A stretch of 33,778 bases of DNA from Acidobacteriota bacterium (GCA_023429845.1 JAEZCY010000178.1:1-33778), one strand, 5' to 3'. Shown: positions 6,917 to 14,648, counted from the stretch's first letter. Numbers and translations are program-made. Notes: generated from the sequence alone by a model not told the origin.

Positions 6917-8419
6917 CTACCGCAGTTGCAGCTCCGGCATCACCTTGCCGGCGAAGAGCCGCCGGCACGGCTTGGCGAGCATGCGCGTCCAGCGCGCCGA
7001 CCGCGAGACGCGCGCGCTGTCGGTGGCAATCCCGGTGTTGGCGTACATCTGCCGGTAGATCTTCGAGATCAACAGGAAGGCGACGCGAGACTTGAGGGAG
7101 CGGAGCATGCGTGCCCGCCGCCAGATGCTCCGCGTCGAGTAGAAGCGGTCCCACACGCTCTGGGTACGAGTCCGTATCTCCGCCGCCGTCATCACGGGGT
7201 GCTCCATGTAGACCTTGGGGCGTTGCGCCTGCGGGATCAGCCAGTGCCGGGTCACTGGAATCCCGGCCACCTCTGCCACGCTCTCGCCCTGTCGCTTCTC
7301 CCACGCCGCGAAGTCGAGGGTGCCCGGGTACGGCGTGAGCATGACGAACTGCGCGAAGGTGAGGTCGGCGCGCTCGGCCACCGACAGGCAGAGGTCGAAC
7401 GTGTCGGGGCGATCGCTCGGCAGGCCGAAGATGAACGAGCCCAGCACGTGGACGCCATGGGCCTTGAACCGCTGAAGCCGCTCGACGAGCGCTTCGCCGC
7501 TCGCATTGAAACCCTTGTAGACGTCCTTGAGTCCTTCCGGCGTCACCGATTCCACGCCGACCAGTGCGCCCTTGATGTGCGCGCGACGCATGGCGTCGAG
7601 GAACTCCGGGTCGTCGGCGGCCTCCATGGTGATCTGCGTGAAGAACACCGTGTCGTCGGGCAACCGAGCCAACTCGCGCATGAGCGCGAACCGCTCCTCG
7701 CGGATGGCCTGCAGCTGCTCGAGGCTCTTGGTGTCGACGCGGCGCGACGCCATCTTCAGGTCTTCGAGCGTGACCGGGTAGAAGTTGTCGTCCGCGAGGG
7801 CGATGAAGCGGAAGCCACGGCGCCGCAGGTCGAGGATCTCGTCCACCACCGCCTGCACGCCGCGATGACGCGGGCGCTGGCCGTCCGTGCGCCAGACCGA
7901 GCAGAACGAGCAGTGCTTCGGGCATCCGCGCACGGTCTGCACGGATGCCCACATGTACTTGTCGCGTGGCAGCAGGTCCCATCGACCGGGGAGGAACTCG
8001 CCGCCTTCGAGGCGGCCGCCGTCGTACATCGGCTTCAGCGTGCCCGCCGCGCAATCGCGCAGCACCTGCGGCCACACGCGGTCGCCGTCTCCAGTGACGA
8101 CGGCGTCGGCGGCGCCGAGGGTCCGCGCTTCGTCCGGATACAGCGTGGCGTGCACGCCACCGAAAACCACGTGCGCGCCGGCGGCATGCGCCGCTTTGCC
8201 CACGGCGTACCCGTGCAGGGCATTGCCGGTGTGGATACCGATGCCCACCACATCGCCGGGGCGCACGGTCTGGATGTCGAACGGTTCGATGCTTTCGTCC
8301 GTGAGGCACGGCGTGCCGAACTCGGGCGGCGTCGCGGCGGCGAGCACGTACAGCCAGCGAGGCGCGATGACGCCGGTGCCGAACGACACGTGGCTCGGGT
8401 TCACCAGATGGACGGTCAT
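6917..8419 (-). CDS. B12-binding domain radical SAM protein
   Basis: A 500-residue protein. Residues 1-135 form a Rossmann-like cobalamin-binding domain (VVGIGIHTGNALHGYAV, VVFGGVHATLYPDEA, VVTGDGDRVWPQVL). The radical SAM core carries the cluster motif GCPKHCSFC (Cys166, Cys170, Cys173; CX3CX2C) and then ALADDNFY, TQITMEAADDPEFLDAM and VGVESVTPEGLKDVYKGFN, the usual strand ends of this barrel. The family includes methyltransferases and ring-forming enzymes such as hopanoid methylases and bacteriochlorophyll enzymes; nothing here identifies the substrate. The C-terminal ~100 residues are rich in Arg, with short hydrophobic stretches. Its ATG overlaps the stop of the omega-like gene (ATGA at 8416-8419), so translation of the two is coupled. 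It ends 15 bases from the convergent glycosyltransferase gene. Confidence 0.88.
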   Translation of the reverse strand: MTVHLVNPSHVSFGTGVIAPRWLYVLAAATPPEFGTPCLTDESIEPFDIQTVRPGDVVGIGIHTGNALHGYAVGKAAHAAGAHVVFGGVHATLYPDEARTLGAADAVVTGDGDRVWPQVLRDCAAGTLKPMYDGGRLEGGEFLPGRWDLLPRDKYMWASVQTVRGCPKHCSFCSVWRTDGQRPRHRGVQAVVDEILDLRRRGFRFIALADDNFYPVTLEDLKMASRRVDTKSLEQLQAIREERFALMRELARLPDDTVFFTQITMEAADDPEFLDAMRRAHIKGALVGVESVTPEGLKDVYKGFNASGEALVERLQRFKAHGVHVLGSFIFGLPSDRPDTFDLCLSVAERADLTFAQFVMLTPYPGTLDFAAWEKRQGESVAEVAGIPVTRHWLIPQAQRPKVYMEHPVMTAAEIRTRTQSVWDRFYSTRSIWRRARMLRSLKSRVAFLLISKIYRQMYANTGIATDSARVSRSARWTRMLAKPCRRLFAGKVMPELQLR

Positions 8420-8610
8420 GATGCGCGGGCCGCCAGGTCGTCGCAGCGCTGCACGGCTCCGCTGGCCACTTCCAGCTGAGCGAGCACGGCCATCACGTGC
8501 GGGTCGCCCTCGTCCAGGCGAGGCCGGCAGCCCTCGGCCAGTTGCGCCGCGCGCAACCGTGACAGGGCGATGAACTCGAAGATTCCGATCCCGTCTGGAC
8601 GTCGTACCAC
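8416..8610 (-). CDS. rpoZ: RNA polymerase omega-subunit-like small protein
   Basis: A 64-residue protein. The body RRPDGIGIFEFIALSRLR, AAQLAEGCRPRL and a QLEVASGAV segment matches RpoZ: an N-terminal FEF..-[AL]-LRAAQL helix, a Gly-Cys-x-Pro-Arg turn, then the A-x-x-E-V-x-x-G-x-[IV] ending. The GTG at 8610 was chosen because GGGAGGA stands 8 to 9 bases upstream on the minus strand and homology starts directly after it; the open frame to 8682 is not homologous. Omega helps assemble beta-prime and mediates ppGpp control in some bacteria. It usually sits next to gmk; here it overlaps a B12 radical SAM gene by four bases. The HVMAV loop is unusual. It could be the only rpoZ or a diverged second copy; the window cannot decide. 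Confidence 0.65.
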   Translation of the reverse strand: MVRRPDGIGIFEFIALSRLRAAQLAEGCRPRLDEGDPHVMAVLAQLEVASGAVQRCDDLAARAS

Positions 8611-9001
8611 TGGCCTAATCCTCCCGCGCCCCGGGGGCGCCTGGTCTGAGCGGCCAGCGACGACGCAGGAGCGACGGAGCACTGCCGTTGCCGGATCGCG
8701 GATCAGGAGCCTGGCCCTGCTGCGTCCGGCGGAGCGAAGTCCCAGGTGTACGGCGCCGACGCATGACGCAGGCGAACGCAGTGCTGGCGCTAATTCGCCC
8801 AGCCTATCACGCTCCTGCTGGACACACGCGGGTGTGGTATATACTGAGTGCCTTCAGGAAGTTCGCCGCTACGTTTTCCCGCGCCAGTGTAGTCGGCCTC
8901 ACGGCCCCCTTCTGCGTGACGACAACGCCGAGCACGATGGCTCCGGCCGATTTCCAAAAAACGCCCGCACGGGCCGTCCTTCGATGGACGCAGGAGAGAG
9001 T
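8611..9001. other. 391-base divergent intergenic region with leader of the RRM gene
   Basis: This gap lies between the divergent omega-like and RRM genes. The first 20 bases hold the minus-strand ribosome site. Bases 8819-8845 hold a promoter candidate pointing right. The ~150 bases from there to 9001 would be an untranslated leader, with a CA-looped hairpin GCCCG/CGGGC just after a run of six A (near 8958) and the AGGAGAG ribosome site before the ATG at 9002. Long leaders are common in cold-regulated RNA-binding and cold-shock genes. The open frame at 8688-9005 shows no protein-like pattern and was not called. Confidence 0.45.
8819..8845 (+). promoter_or_regulatory. Candidate promoter with an embedded dyad
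   Basis: TATACT (8840-8845) is a near-consensus -10 in an AT-rich island of otherwise GC-rich DNA. TGGACA (8819-8824) is a -35 candidate, but the 15-base spacer is short. Inside the spacer is the dyad CACAC-GCGG-GTGTG (8823-8836), which could be an operator. It would drive the RRM gene at 9002 with a leader of about 150 bases. Confidence 0.4.
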
Positions 9002-9328
9002 ATGAGCACCAAGCTGTACGTCGGCAACCTTCCCTTCGACACGAACGAGAGCGATCTCGAGCAGCACTTCGGCCAGGCGGGCGCGGTGGCCTCGGTCAGC
9101 GTCATGCGCGACCGTGAAACTGGCCGGGCGCGCGGCTTCGCGTTCGTCGAGATGGCGACCGAGGCGGAAGCGCAGAACGCTATCTCGCAGTTCAACGATC
9201 AGGCGTTCGGTGGACGCCGCCTCACGGTCAACGAGGCGCGCCCGCAGATGCCGCGGTCGGGTGGTGGCGGCGGTGGCTTCGGCGGCGGTGGCGGCGGCGG
9301 TCGTACGCGCCGCGAGCCGCGTTGGTAA
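9002..9328 (+). CDS. RRM-domain RNA-binding protein with Gly-rich tail
   Basis: A 108-residue protein with one RNA recognition motif. RNP2 is KLYVGNL (residues 4-10) and RNP1 is RGFAFVEM (residues 39-46); both aromatic residues that stack on RNA are present. The tail is a run of Gly with Phe, then RTRREPRW. This architecture matches bacterial cold-inducible RNA-binding proteins (Rbp family) of cyanobacteria, acidobacteria and planctomycetes, which act as RNA chaperones. The ATG at 9002 follows AGGAGAG at a good distance. A long upstream leader hints at post-transcriptional control. The zinc-ribbon gene at 9337 begins eight bases after the stop and is probably co-transcribed. Confidence 0.92.
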   Translation: MSTKLYVGNLPFDTNESDLEQHFGQAGAVASVSVMRDRETGRARGFAFVEMATEAEAQNAISQFNDQAFGGRRLTVNEARPQMPRSGGGGGGFGGGGGGGRTRREPRW

Positions 9329-9336
9329 ACCGACCG

Positions 9337-9528
9337 ATGCAGTACGGGTACGGGCCGCCGCACGACGCGGAGGCCCTGCCCGAGACGTGCCCCTCCTGCG
9401 CCTCGACGGCCATCGTGTCGGCCGCGAAGGCGCCGAGCCCGAACGGCTACTGGCGCTGCACCTCGTGTGGCGACATCTGGAACCCGGCCAGGGCGGTGCC
9501 CGCCGCCAGGCACGGCTGGCGCGCCTGA
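9337..9528 (+). CDS. Small zinc-ribbon protein
   Basis: A 63-residue protein with two CxxC knuckles, CPSC (Cys18, Cys21) and CTSC (Cys41, Cys44), 19 residues apart. The segment YWRCTSCGDIWNP is the usual zinc-ribbon ending. Nothing else is recognisable. The ATG at 9337 was preferred over the TTG at 9322, which would add five residues. It follows the RRM gene by eight bases, so the two may form an RNA-related pair. Zinc binding is well supported by the spacing; the partner (RNA, DNA or protein) is unknown. Confidence 0.7.
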   Translation: MQYGYGPPHDAEALPETCPSCASTAIVSAAKAPSPNGYWRCTSCGDIWNPARAVPAARHGWRA

Positions 9529-9529
9529 T

Positions 9530-9544
9530 GCGGGCACGGCCCGC
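9530..9544. terminator. Hairpin between convergent genes, terminator-like
   Basis: GCGGGC-ACG-GCCCGC is a perfect 6-bp stem with a 3-base loop directly after the zinc-ribbon stop and before the convergent dioxygenase stop at 9562. It has no T-run on either side, so it would be a weak or Rho-assisted terminator. Position is the main argument. Confidence 0.45.
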
Positions 9545-9561
9545 GCGCGACGTCGGCAGCC

Positions 9562-10512
9562 TCAGTCGATGGGCTTGAGGTTGGCGAGAATCCGCGCACG
9601 CTGCGGCTCGAGAAAGGGCGGCAGCACCACCTTTTCGCCGAGCGTCGCGGCGTCTTCATCCACCGCGAACCCCGGTCCGTCGGTCGCGATCTCGAAGAGC
9701 ACGCCGTTCGGCTCCCGCAGGTAGAGGCTCCGGAACCAGAAGCGGTCCACCTTGCCGCTGTTGTGGATGCCGTGCTCGTTCAGCCTCTCCGCCCAGGCAT
9801 CGTAGTCGGCATCCGGAATCCGGAATGCGACGTGGTGCACGCCTCCCGCGCCCTGCCGGGCAACCGGCAGGTCAGGCTGCACGGCTACGTGCAACTCCGC
9901 GTGCGGCCCCCCACCGCCCATCTCGAACACATGCACCTGCGTCCCCGGGTTGTCGGGGTGCGGGCAGTCGCGCACCTGCCGCATGTTGAGCACGCGCGTC
10001 AGCAGGGCGTCGGTCGGGCTGAGCGTCGGCACGCTGATGACGATCGGGCCGAGCCCCCGCACCTGGTGCTCGGCCGGCACGGGGCTCCGTTCCCAGGGCT
10101 GCGGCGGGTCGCCCTGCCCGCCATCGTCCACAAGCGCGAGCCGCTGACCCTCCGGATCCTCGAACCGCATCGCGCGTCGCCCATCCCACTCCGTGACGTC
10201 CTCGCGGCTGACGCGGTGCTCGTCGAGGCGCCGCGCCCACCATTGCAGCGTGGCCTCGCCGTGCACGCGCAGGCACGTGCGCACGATGCTGCGGGTGCCG
10301 CGACGTTCGCGTGGCACCGGCCAGTCGAAGAACGTCAGGTCCGTCCCCGGGCTGCCCGTCGCGTCCGCGTAGAAGAGATGGTAGGCACTGACGTCGTCCT
10401 GGTTCACCGAGCGCTTGACGAGCCGCATGCCCAGCACGTGCGTGTAGAAGCGATGGTTCTCGCTGATGGCGGCCGAGATCGCGGTCAGGTGGTGGATGCC
10501 GGTCAGGTCCAT
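9562..10512 (-). CDS. MhqO-like ring-cleaving dioxygenase (VOC fold)
   Basis: A 316-residue protein with two vicinal-oxygen-chelate halves. The first opens GIHHLTAISAAISENHRFY and LGMRLVKRSVNQDD, a hallmark of the MhqO/MhqA ring-cleaving dioxygenase group; the second has GPIVISVPTLSPTDALL and GGVHHVAFRIPD. Metal ligands are His7 or His8, the His of VHHVAF and the Glu of VLFEIATD. Relatives open hydroquinone-type rings and are induced by quinones and other electrophiles. It is last in a minus-strand operon behind an FMN reductase (37-base gap). That pairing resembles the Bacillus mhq genes, where a flavin oxidoreductase and a dioxygenase act together. The exact substrate is inference. Confidence 0.85.
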   Translation of the reverse strand: MDLTGIHHLTAISAAISENHRFYTHVLGMRLVKRSVNQDDVSAYHLFYADATGSPGTDLTFFDWPVPRERRGTRSIVRTCLRVHGEATLQWWARRLDEHRVSREDVTEWDGRRAMRFEDPEGQRLALVDDGGQGDPPQPWERSPVPAEHQVRGLGPIVISVPTLSPTDALLTRVLNMRQVRDCPHPDNPGTQVHVFEMGGGGPHAELHVAVQPDLPVARQGAGGVHHVAFRIPDADYDAWAERLNEHGIHNSGKVDRFWFRSLYLREPNGVLFEIATDGPGFAVDEDAATLGEKVVLPPFLEPQRARILANLKPID

Positions 10513-10549
10513 GCGCGCTCCAGAGGCAATGTCGTCACAGGATACGTCG

Positions 10550-11131
10550 CTACGACGGCGAGCCGTGCCGCGGCAGCGCCGTGTAGACGCGCTCCACGAA
10601 CGTCTGGAACTCGGTCATGAAGCCGCGGAGGAACTCCTCGGTGCTGCTGTCGGTGACACGGCCATCGTCGGCGATGAGATCCGGCGTGAACTGGATGTAC
10701 GCCTCGACGGCGTTCATCAGCGGTGAGTTGCAGAAGGCGAGGACACTGCGCAGGTGCTGCTGCGCGACCGCCGTGCCGATCTTGCCGGGAGACGTGCCGA
10801 TCACCGCCGAGGGCTTGCGCGTGAAAGCGTTGGTGCCATACGGACGGCTCGCCCAGTCGATCGCGTTCTTCAACGCGCCAGGGATCGAGCGGTTGTACTC
10901 CGGCGTGACGAACAGCACGGCGTCGACGGCGGCGATGGCGTCCTTGAACTGCCGGGCCACCGGCGGGTAGTCGCTGTCGTAGTCGTAGCTATAGAGCGGC
11001 AGGTCCTTGAAGACGATCTCGCGCAGCCGCAGGTCGGGTGGCGCAAGCGCCACGAGCGCCTGGGCGAGCCGCCGGTTCAACGATGCCGTGGCGAGACTGC
11101 CGACGAAGTAACCGACTTCGAACTGTGCCAT
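10550..11131 (-). CDS. NADPH-dependent FMN reductase (flavodoxin fold)
   Basis: A 193-residue protein. The flavodoxin-like fold shows the phosphate loop GSLATASLNRRLAQAL (residues 11-26), VLFVTPEYNRSIPGALKNAIDW (the flavin-binding PEYN motif) and AVIGTSPGKIGTAVAQQ. This is the ChrR/SsuE/azoreductase group, which reduces quinones, chromate or azo dyes with NAD(P)H. The ATG at 11131 follows AGGGGGA at good spacing; the longer open frame up to 11857 is antisense-type noise. It sits between the DUF1990 protein (41-base gap) and the ring-cleaving dioxygenase (37-base gap), which supports a quinone detoxification role. A two-electron quinone reduction feeding hydroquinone to the dioxygenase would make sense, but that is inference. 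Confidence 0.9.
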   Translation of the reverse strand: MAQFEVGYFVGSLATASLNRRLAQALVALAPPDLRLREIVFKDLPLYSYDYDSDYPPVARQFKDAIAAVDAVLFVTPEYNRSIPGALKNAIDWASRPYGTNAFTRKPSAVIGTSPGKIGTAVAQQHLRSVLAFCNSPLMNAVEAYIQFTPDLIADDGRVTDSSTEEFLRGFMTEFQTFVERVYTALPRHGSPS

Positions 11132-11172
11132 GAGATCCCCCTTGGTGTGCGTGGCGTGACGAGCAGCGCACG

Positions 11173-12606
11173 TCAGCCGGTGCGCTCGGCAATGAGACGT
11201 TCCACCCAGGTCGACAGATGGTGGACCTCGGCGTCCGAGGCATTGCGCACGTGGCTCTCCACCCCGTCGATCTCGCAGCCGGACATGGCGGCGACGCGCT
11301 GCACGACCGTCCGCCAGTTGGCGTCCTGCAGGCGCGCGCCACCGATGCTGAGCCCGAGCCAATCGAGCGGCGTCGCGGCCTTGTCGGCGGTCATCACCTC
11401 GAAGCGTACGCCGTCGCGTGCCGGTGCGGCCAGGAAGCGCACCACGCCCGCAAGCGGGTGGCCACGCAACGTCGAGAGGACGACATGGGTGTCGTCGGCC
11501 TCCTCGACGCGGACCTGGGCATGTCCCCGGCCTGGGAGGTAGAGGGTGACGGTCGCGCCAACGTCGAGTCGCGTGACGGGCGCGCCGGGCTCTATCCCAA
11601 CGGGCACGGGCATGATGTCGGCAAACCTGGCGCGGACCAGGCCGATGACCGTGCCAGGCAGGAGACCAGGCGTGCGGAGATCGGCCCAGAAGTGTTTGAC
11701 CTGGAGCGTGCCGAGCCCCGTGCCCGGCAACTGCTCCGGTAGATCCACGACGAGCCGCCGCAGCCCCTCGTCGATCGACGTCGGGCGACGACCGAGCATG
11801 CGCTCGATGGCGCTGTCGGCCGCCGGCAGTACCACCACGTCGGCATCCACCGCCCATCGTCCCTCATCGGATGCGGTGTCGGTGCCGCTCGCCACGTCGA
11901 TGAGCGACAGGCCCACGCGGGTCAGCAGGTCGGGAATGGGCACGGTCAGCGGCCGCTTGTCGATGAGCGGCGCGATCCTGTCGTACAGCAAGCGTTGTGT
12001 CACGACTTCCGGACCAGCCACCGTGATCGTCCCCGCGCGGACGTGCTCGCTGTGCGCTGCCGCCACCATGAGCTGCGCGAAGTCCTCGTGCCACACGGGC
12101 TGATATTCGCGTTCGCCGTGGGCGAGCAGGGGCACGACGGGAAGCGAGCGCATCATGATCAGCAGTCGCGACACGAGCTCGTCCCCGGGACCGTAGACAG
12201 GCGTCGTCGCCACCACCGACACCGGGGCTCGCAGGTTGGCGAGGGCAGAGCTCAGCCACTCGGGCGCGTGACCCGCCCCGGGCTGGCGCGAGGCTCGCAA
12301 GGGAATGACGGCTATGAGCTGCGAGATGTTGGTGCCGGCCAGTGCCCCGGCAATCGCCATCGCGGTCGAGCGGTCGTCGGACGTCCGGTCGTACACGAAC
12401 CAGATCACGCAATCGGCGAGGGCCGCGGCCGCGGCGATCCGAGCGAGACGTGCAGAGAGCGTGGATGCCTTGCTGGAGTCACCCGGGCGCGCGGTCGTGT
12501 CGGTACGTTGCTCCGGCAGCATCCGGCACGTGTCACCCCGGCTGCCGAAGAGGTCGGCCAGGGAACGCTGCAGCACTTCGGGTGCATCCAGGATGACGAC
12601 GGTCAT
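11173..12606 (-). CDS. NAD(P)-binding Rossmann protein with C-terminal DUF1990-like domain
   Basis: A 477-residue protein. Residues 1-230 resemble an extended SDR/NmrA fold (VVILDAPEVLQRSLADLFG, CVIWFVYDRTSDD, VVATTPVYGPGDELV), but the classical GxxGxxG at the N-terminus is absent, so nucleotide binding may be lost or changed. The C-terminal ~170 residues (VKHFWADLRTPGLLPG, VVLSTLRGHPLAGVVRF, LSIGGARLQDANWRTVVQRVA) resemble DUF1990. The start at 12606 was chosen because GGAGG lies six bases upstream; a second ATG at 12612 would leave no room for the ribosome site. It leads the operon with the FMN reductase and dioxygenase. It is divergent from the oxidoreductase at 12636 with only 29 bases between start codons. 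Function unknown. Confidence 0.65.
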   Translation of the reverse strand: MTVVILDAPEVLQRSLADLFGSRGDTCRMLPEQRTDTTARPGDSSKASTLSARLARIAAAAALADCVIWFVYDRTSDDRSTAMAIAGALAGTNISQLIAVIPLRASRQPGAGHAPEWLSSALANLRAPVSVVATTPVYGPGDELVSRLLIMMRSLPVVPLLAHGEREYQPVWHEDFAQLMVAAAHSEHVRAGTITVAGPEVVTQRLLYDRIAPLIDKRPLTVPIPDLLTRVGLSLIDVASGTDTASDEGRWAVDADVVVLPAADSAIERMLGRRPTSIDEGLRRLVVDLPEQLPGTGLGTLQVKHFWADLRTPGLLPGTVIGLVRARFADIMPVPVGIEPGAPVTRLDVGATVTLYLPGRGHAQVRVEEADDTHVVLSTLRGHPLAGVVRFLAAPARDGVRFEVMTADKAATPLDWLGLSIGGARLQDANWRTVVQRVAAMSGCEIDGVESHVRNASDAEVHHLSTWVERLIAERTG

Positions 12607-12635
12607 GCCCATCCTCCATGCTGGAGCGACCTTGC

Positions 12636-14090
12636 ATGTTCAGGACCAGCTATGACGCCGTCGTGGTCGGGGCGGGCCCCAATGGGCTGACCGCGGCCGT
12701 CGTGCTTGCCACCGCCGGGCTGTCCGTGCTCGTGCTGGAAGGCCAGAACACGATTGGCGGAAGCTCGCGCACCTCGTCACTCACGCTGCCGGGATTCCGC
12801 CACGACGTCTGCAGCGCCATCCATCCGATGGGCGTGGTCTCGCCCGTGTTCTCGCGATTGCCGCTGGCCGGGCACGGGCTCTCGTGGGTCGCGGCTCCGG
12901 TCCCGCTGGTACATGCACTGGATGGTGGCCGCGCGGTGACCTTGTATCGGGACCTCGGAGACACGGCCGCGGAACTCGGTGCGTCGGACGGCGCCACCTG
13001 GACGCGGATGCTGGGTCCGTTTGCGGCACGTCACGACGTCTTCTTCCGCGAGATCCTGAAGCCGATCCGCCTTCCTCGGCACCCGCTGTTCATGGCGCGG
13101 TTCGGCCGGCTCGCGTTGCAGTCCTCCGATGCACTCGTACGTTCCTTCCGTCATGAGGAGGCTCGGGCGTTGTTCGGCGGTTGCGCTGCCCACTCCTGCC
13201 TGTCGCTCGACGCCGCGGCGTCGGCATCGTTCGGTCTCGCGCTGGCGGTGGCCGCGCACGCCGTGGACTGGCCATGCGCGCGGGGCGGGTCGCAGGCGAT
13301 TCCGGATGCGCTGGCGGCTCACGCGCGCACGCTCGGGTGCGACTTCGTCGTGGACAACCCGGTGCGGTCCCTCGACGACCTGCCGCGCGCGCGAGCCGTG
13401 CTCTTCGACCTGACGCCGCGACAACTCGAGCGTGTGGCCGGCCCGCGTCTCTCCGCGGCCTACCGTCGCCGCCTGCGCCGATTCCGCTACGGTCCCGGCG
13501 CGTTCAAGATCGATTACGCACTGTCGGAGCCGATGCCGTGGCGCGCGGCCGCGTGTCGTCGGGCTGCGACCGTACACGTCGGCGGCACCTATGCCGAGGT
13601 CGCCGCGTCCGAGCACGCCACGACGCGCGGCCGCATCGCCGAGCAGCCGTTCGTGCTCGTGGCGCAGCAAAGCGTGTTCGACGACTCGCGTGCGCCCGCG
13701 GGCCGGCACACCGGATGGGCGTACTGCCACGTGCCGCACGGCTGCGACGTGGACGTCACCGACCGCATCGAGGCACAGATCGAACGCTTCGCACCCGGCT
13801 TCCGCGACACCGTGCTGCACCGGCACGTGATGTCACCTGCCGCCATGGAAGCGCACAATCCGAACCTCGTCGGCGGCGACATCGGCGGAGGCGCCAATAC
13901 GCTGCTGCAGTTCCTGTTGAGGCCGTTTCCTCAGCGGGATCCATACAGGACGTCGAACCCCAAGCTCTACATGTGCTCGAGTTCGACGCCGCCGGGAGGC
14001 GGTGTCCACGGCATGTGCGGCTACTGGGCTGCCCGGTCGGCCTTGCGCGCGAGTTTCGGCAAGGACGTCCCGGCGTCGCTGGAACTGTAG
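12636..14090 (+). CDS. Phytoene desaturase/PYROXD2-like FAD oxidoreductase
   Basis: A 484-residue flavoprotein. The N-terminal dinucleotide site DAVVVGAGPNGLTAAVVLA and LVLEGQNTIGGSSRTSSL (second glycine motif) are typical of the CrtI/amine-oxidase superfamily. GFRHDVCSAIHPMG, ARGGSQAIPDALAAH and the end GGGVHGMCGYWAARSAL fit the PYROXD2-like branch, close to carotenoid desaturases and isomerases. The ATG at 12636 was preferred over 12618 because GGAG stands about nine bases before it and the extra six residues precede the FAD fold. It converges on the BLUF gene. A role in carotenoid or other isoprenoid oxidation is possible given the CrtX-like and BLUF neighbours, but PYROXD2-type proteins have poorly known substrates. 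Confidence 0.82.
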   Translation: MFRTSYDAVVVGAGPNGLTAAVVLATAGLSVLVLEGQNTIGGSSRTSSLTLPGFRHDVCSAIHPMGVVSPVFSRLPLAGHGLSWVAAPVPLVHALDGGRAVTLYRDLGDTAAELGASDGATWTRMLGPFAARHDVFFREILKPIRLPRHPLFMARFGRLALQSSDALVRSFRHEEARALFGGCAAHSCLSLDAAASASFGLALAVAAHAVDWPCARGGSQAIPDALAAHARTLGCDFVVDNPVRSLDDLPRARAVLFDLTPRQLERVAGPRLSAAYRRRLRRFRYGPGAFKIDYALSEPMPWRAAACRRAATVHVGGTYAEVAASEHATTRGRIAEQPFVLVAQQSVFDDSRAPAGRHTGWAYCHVPHGCDVDVTDRIEAQIERFAPGFRDTVLHRHVMSPAAMEAHNPNLVGGDIGGGANTLLQFLLRPFPQRDPYRTSNPKLYMCSSSTPPGGGVHGMCGYWAARSALRASFGKDVPASLEL

Positions 14091-14147
14091 CGCCCCAACC
14101 GTTCGGACCGGTTCTCTCCGATCGACGCGTCGTCCGTGTCGCCCTCC

Positions 14148-14648
14148 TCAGGAGTGCGCGCGCCGGAGCTGTGTGTCGGCGAAGATCTGCAGCAGGCGAT
14201 GGATGCGGTCGGGGTGACCGCGGAAGCTCTCGCCTCTCAGCCCGTCGTTGAGGAGGCCGCTGTGGCCCTCCGGCAGAGGGTCGTCACGCATGTCGCGATA
14301 CGCCATGGAGTGCCCTGCGAACTGACGCGCCTCCCGCGGTTGCTGCAGCAGGACGAGCATCGCGCCGTGACGACCGTCGGCCGCGATCCGCCGCAGCAGG
14401 TCGTCGACGACCGGGCGCGGGCCCTCCATCGCCTGCATGAAACACCCGTCGTGATACACGAGCAGTCCCGTGATCCCCCGCGCCGCGTTGCGACGGCGGG
14501 CGCCGTCCAGCATGGCCGCGAGGTCGTCGCGCGACGGTTCCTGCGTGGCGACGCTCGTGTAGACGACGACAACGAGATCTGCGTCGGGCTCGCTCGCGGG
14601 AGACGTTGCTTCGGCCGAGGTGGACATCCGCACAAGCATACGCCGCAT
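14148..14648 (-). CDS. BLUF-domain blue-light photoreceptor
   Basis: A 166-residue, single-domain protein. The flavin-binding key residues keep the exact spacing of characterised BLUF proteins: Tyr30 (VVVYTS), Asn54 (RRRNAARGITGLLVYHDG) and Gln72 (CFMQAMEG). These are 24 and 18 residues apart, as Tyr21, Asn45 and Gln63 are in AppA. At the semiconserved Trp position (AppA Trp104) there is His113, while the Met two residues on is kept. There is no output domain, so it must act through a partner. The start at 14648 has GGAG five bases upstream; ATGs at 14678 and 14627 are alternatives. It lies 55 bases after the CrtX-like glycosyltransferase on the same strand. Confidence 0.88.
   Translation of the reverse strand: MRRMLVRMSTSAEATSPASEPDADLVVVVYTSVATQEPSRDDLAAMLDGARRRNAARGITGLLVYHDGCFMQAMEGPRPVVDDLLRRIAADGRHGAMLVLLQQPREARQFAGHSMAYRDMRDDPLPEGHSGLLNDGLRGESFRGHPDRIHRLLQIFADTQLRRAHS

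Noticed and set aside
8688..9005. 105-residue open frame in the leader of the RRM gene
   Set aside because: It spans a probable promoter, lacks a ribosome site and shows no protein-like pattern.
9199..9537. Minus-strand frame with a long proline run
   Set aside because: It is the complement of the Gly-rich tail of the RRM protein and has no independent support.
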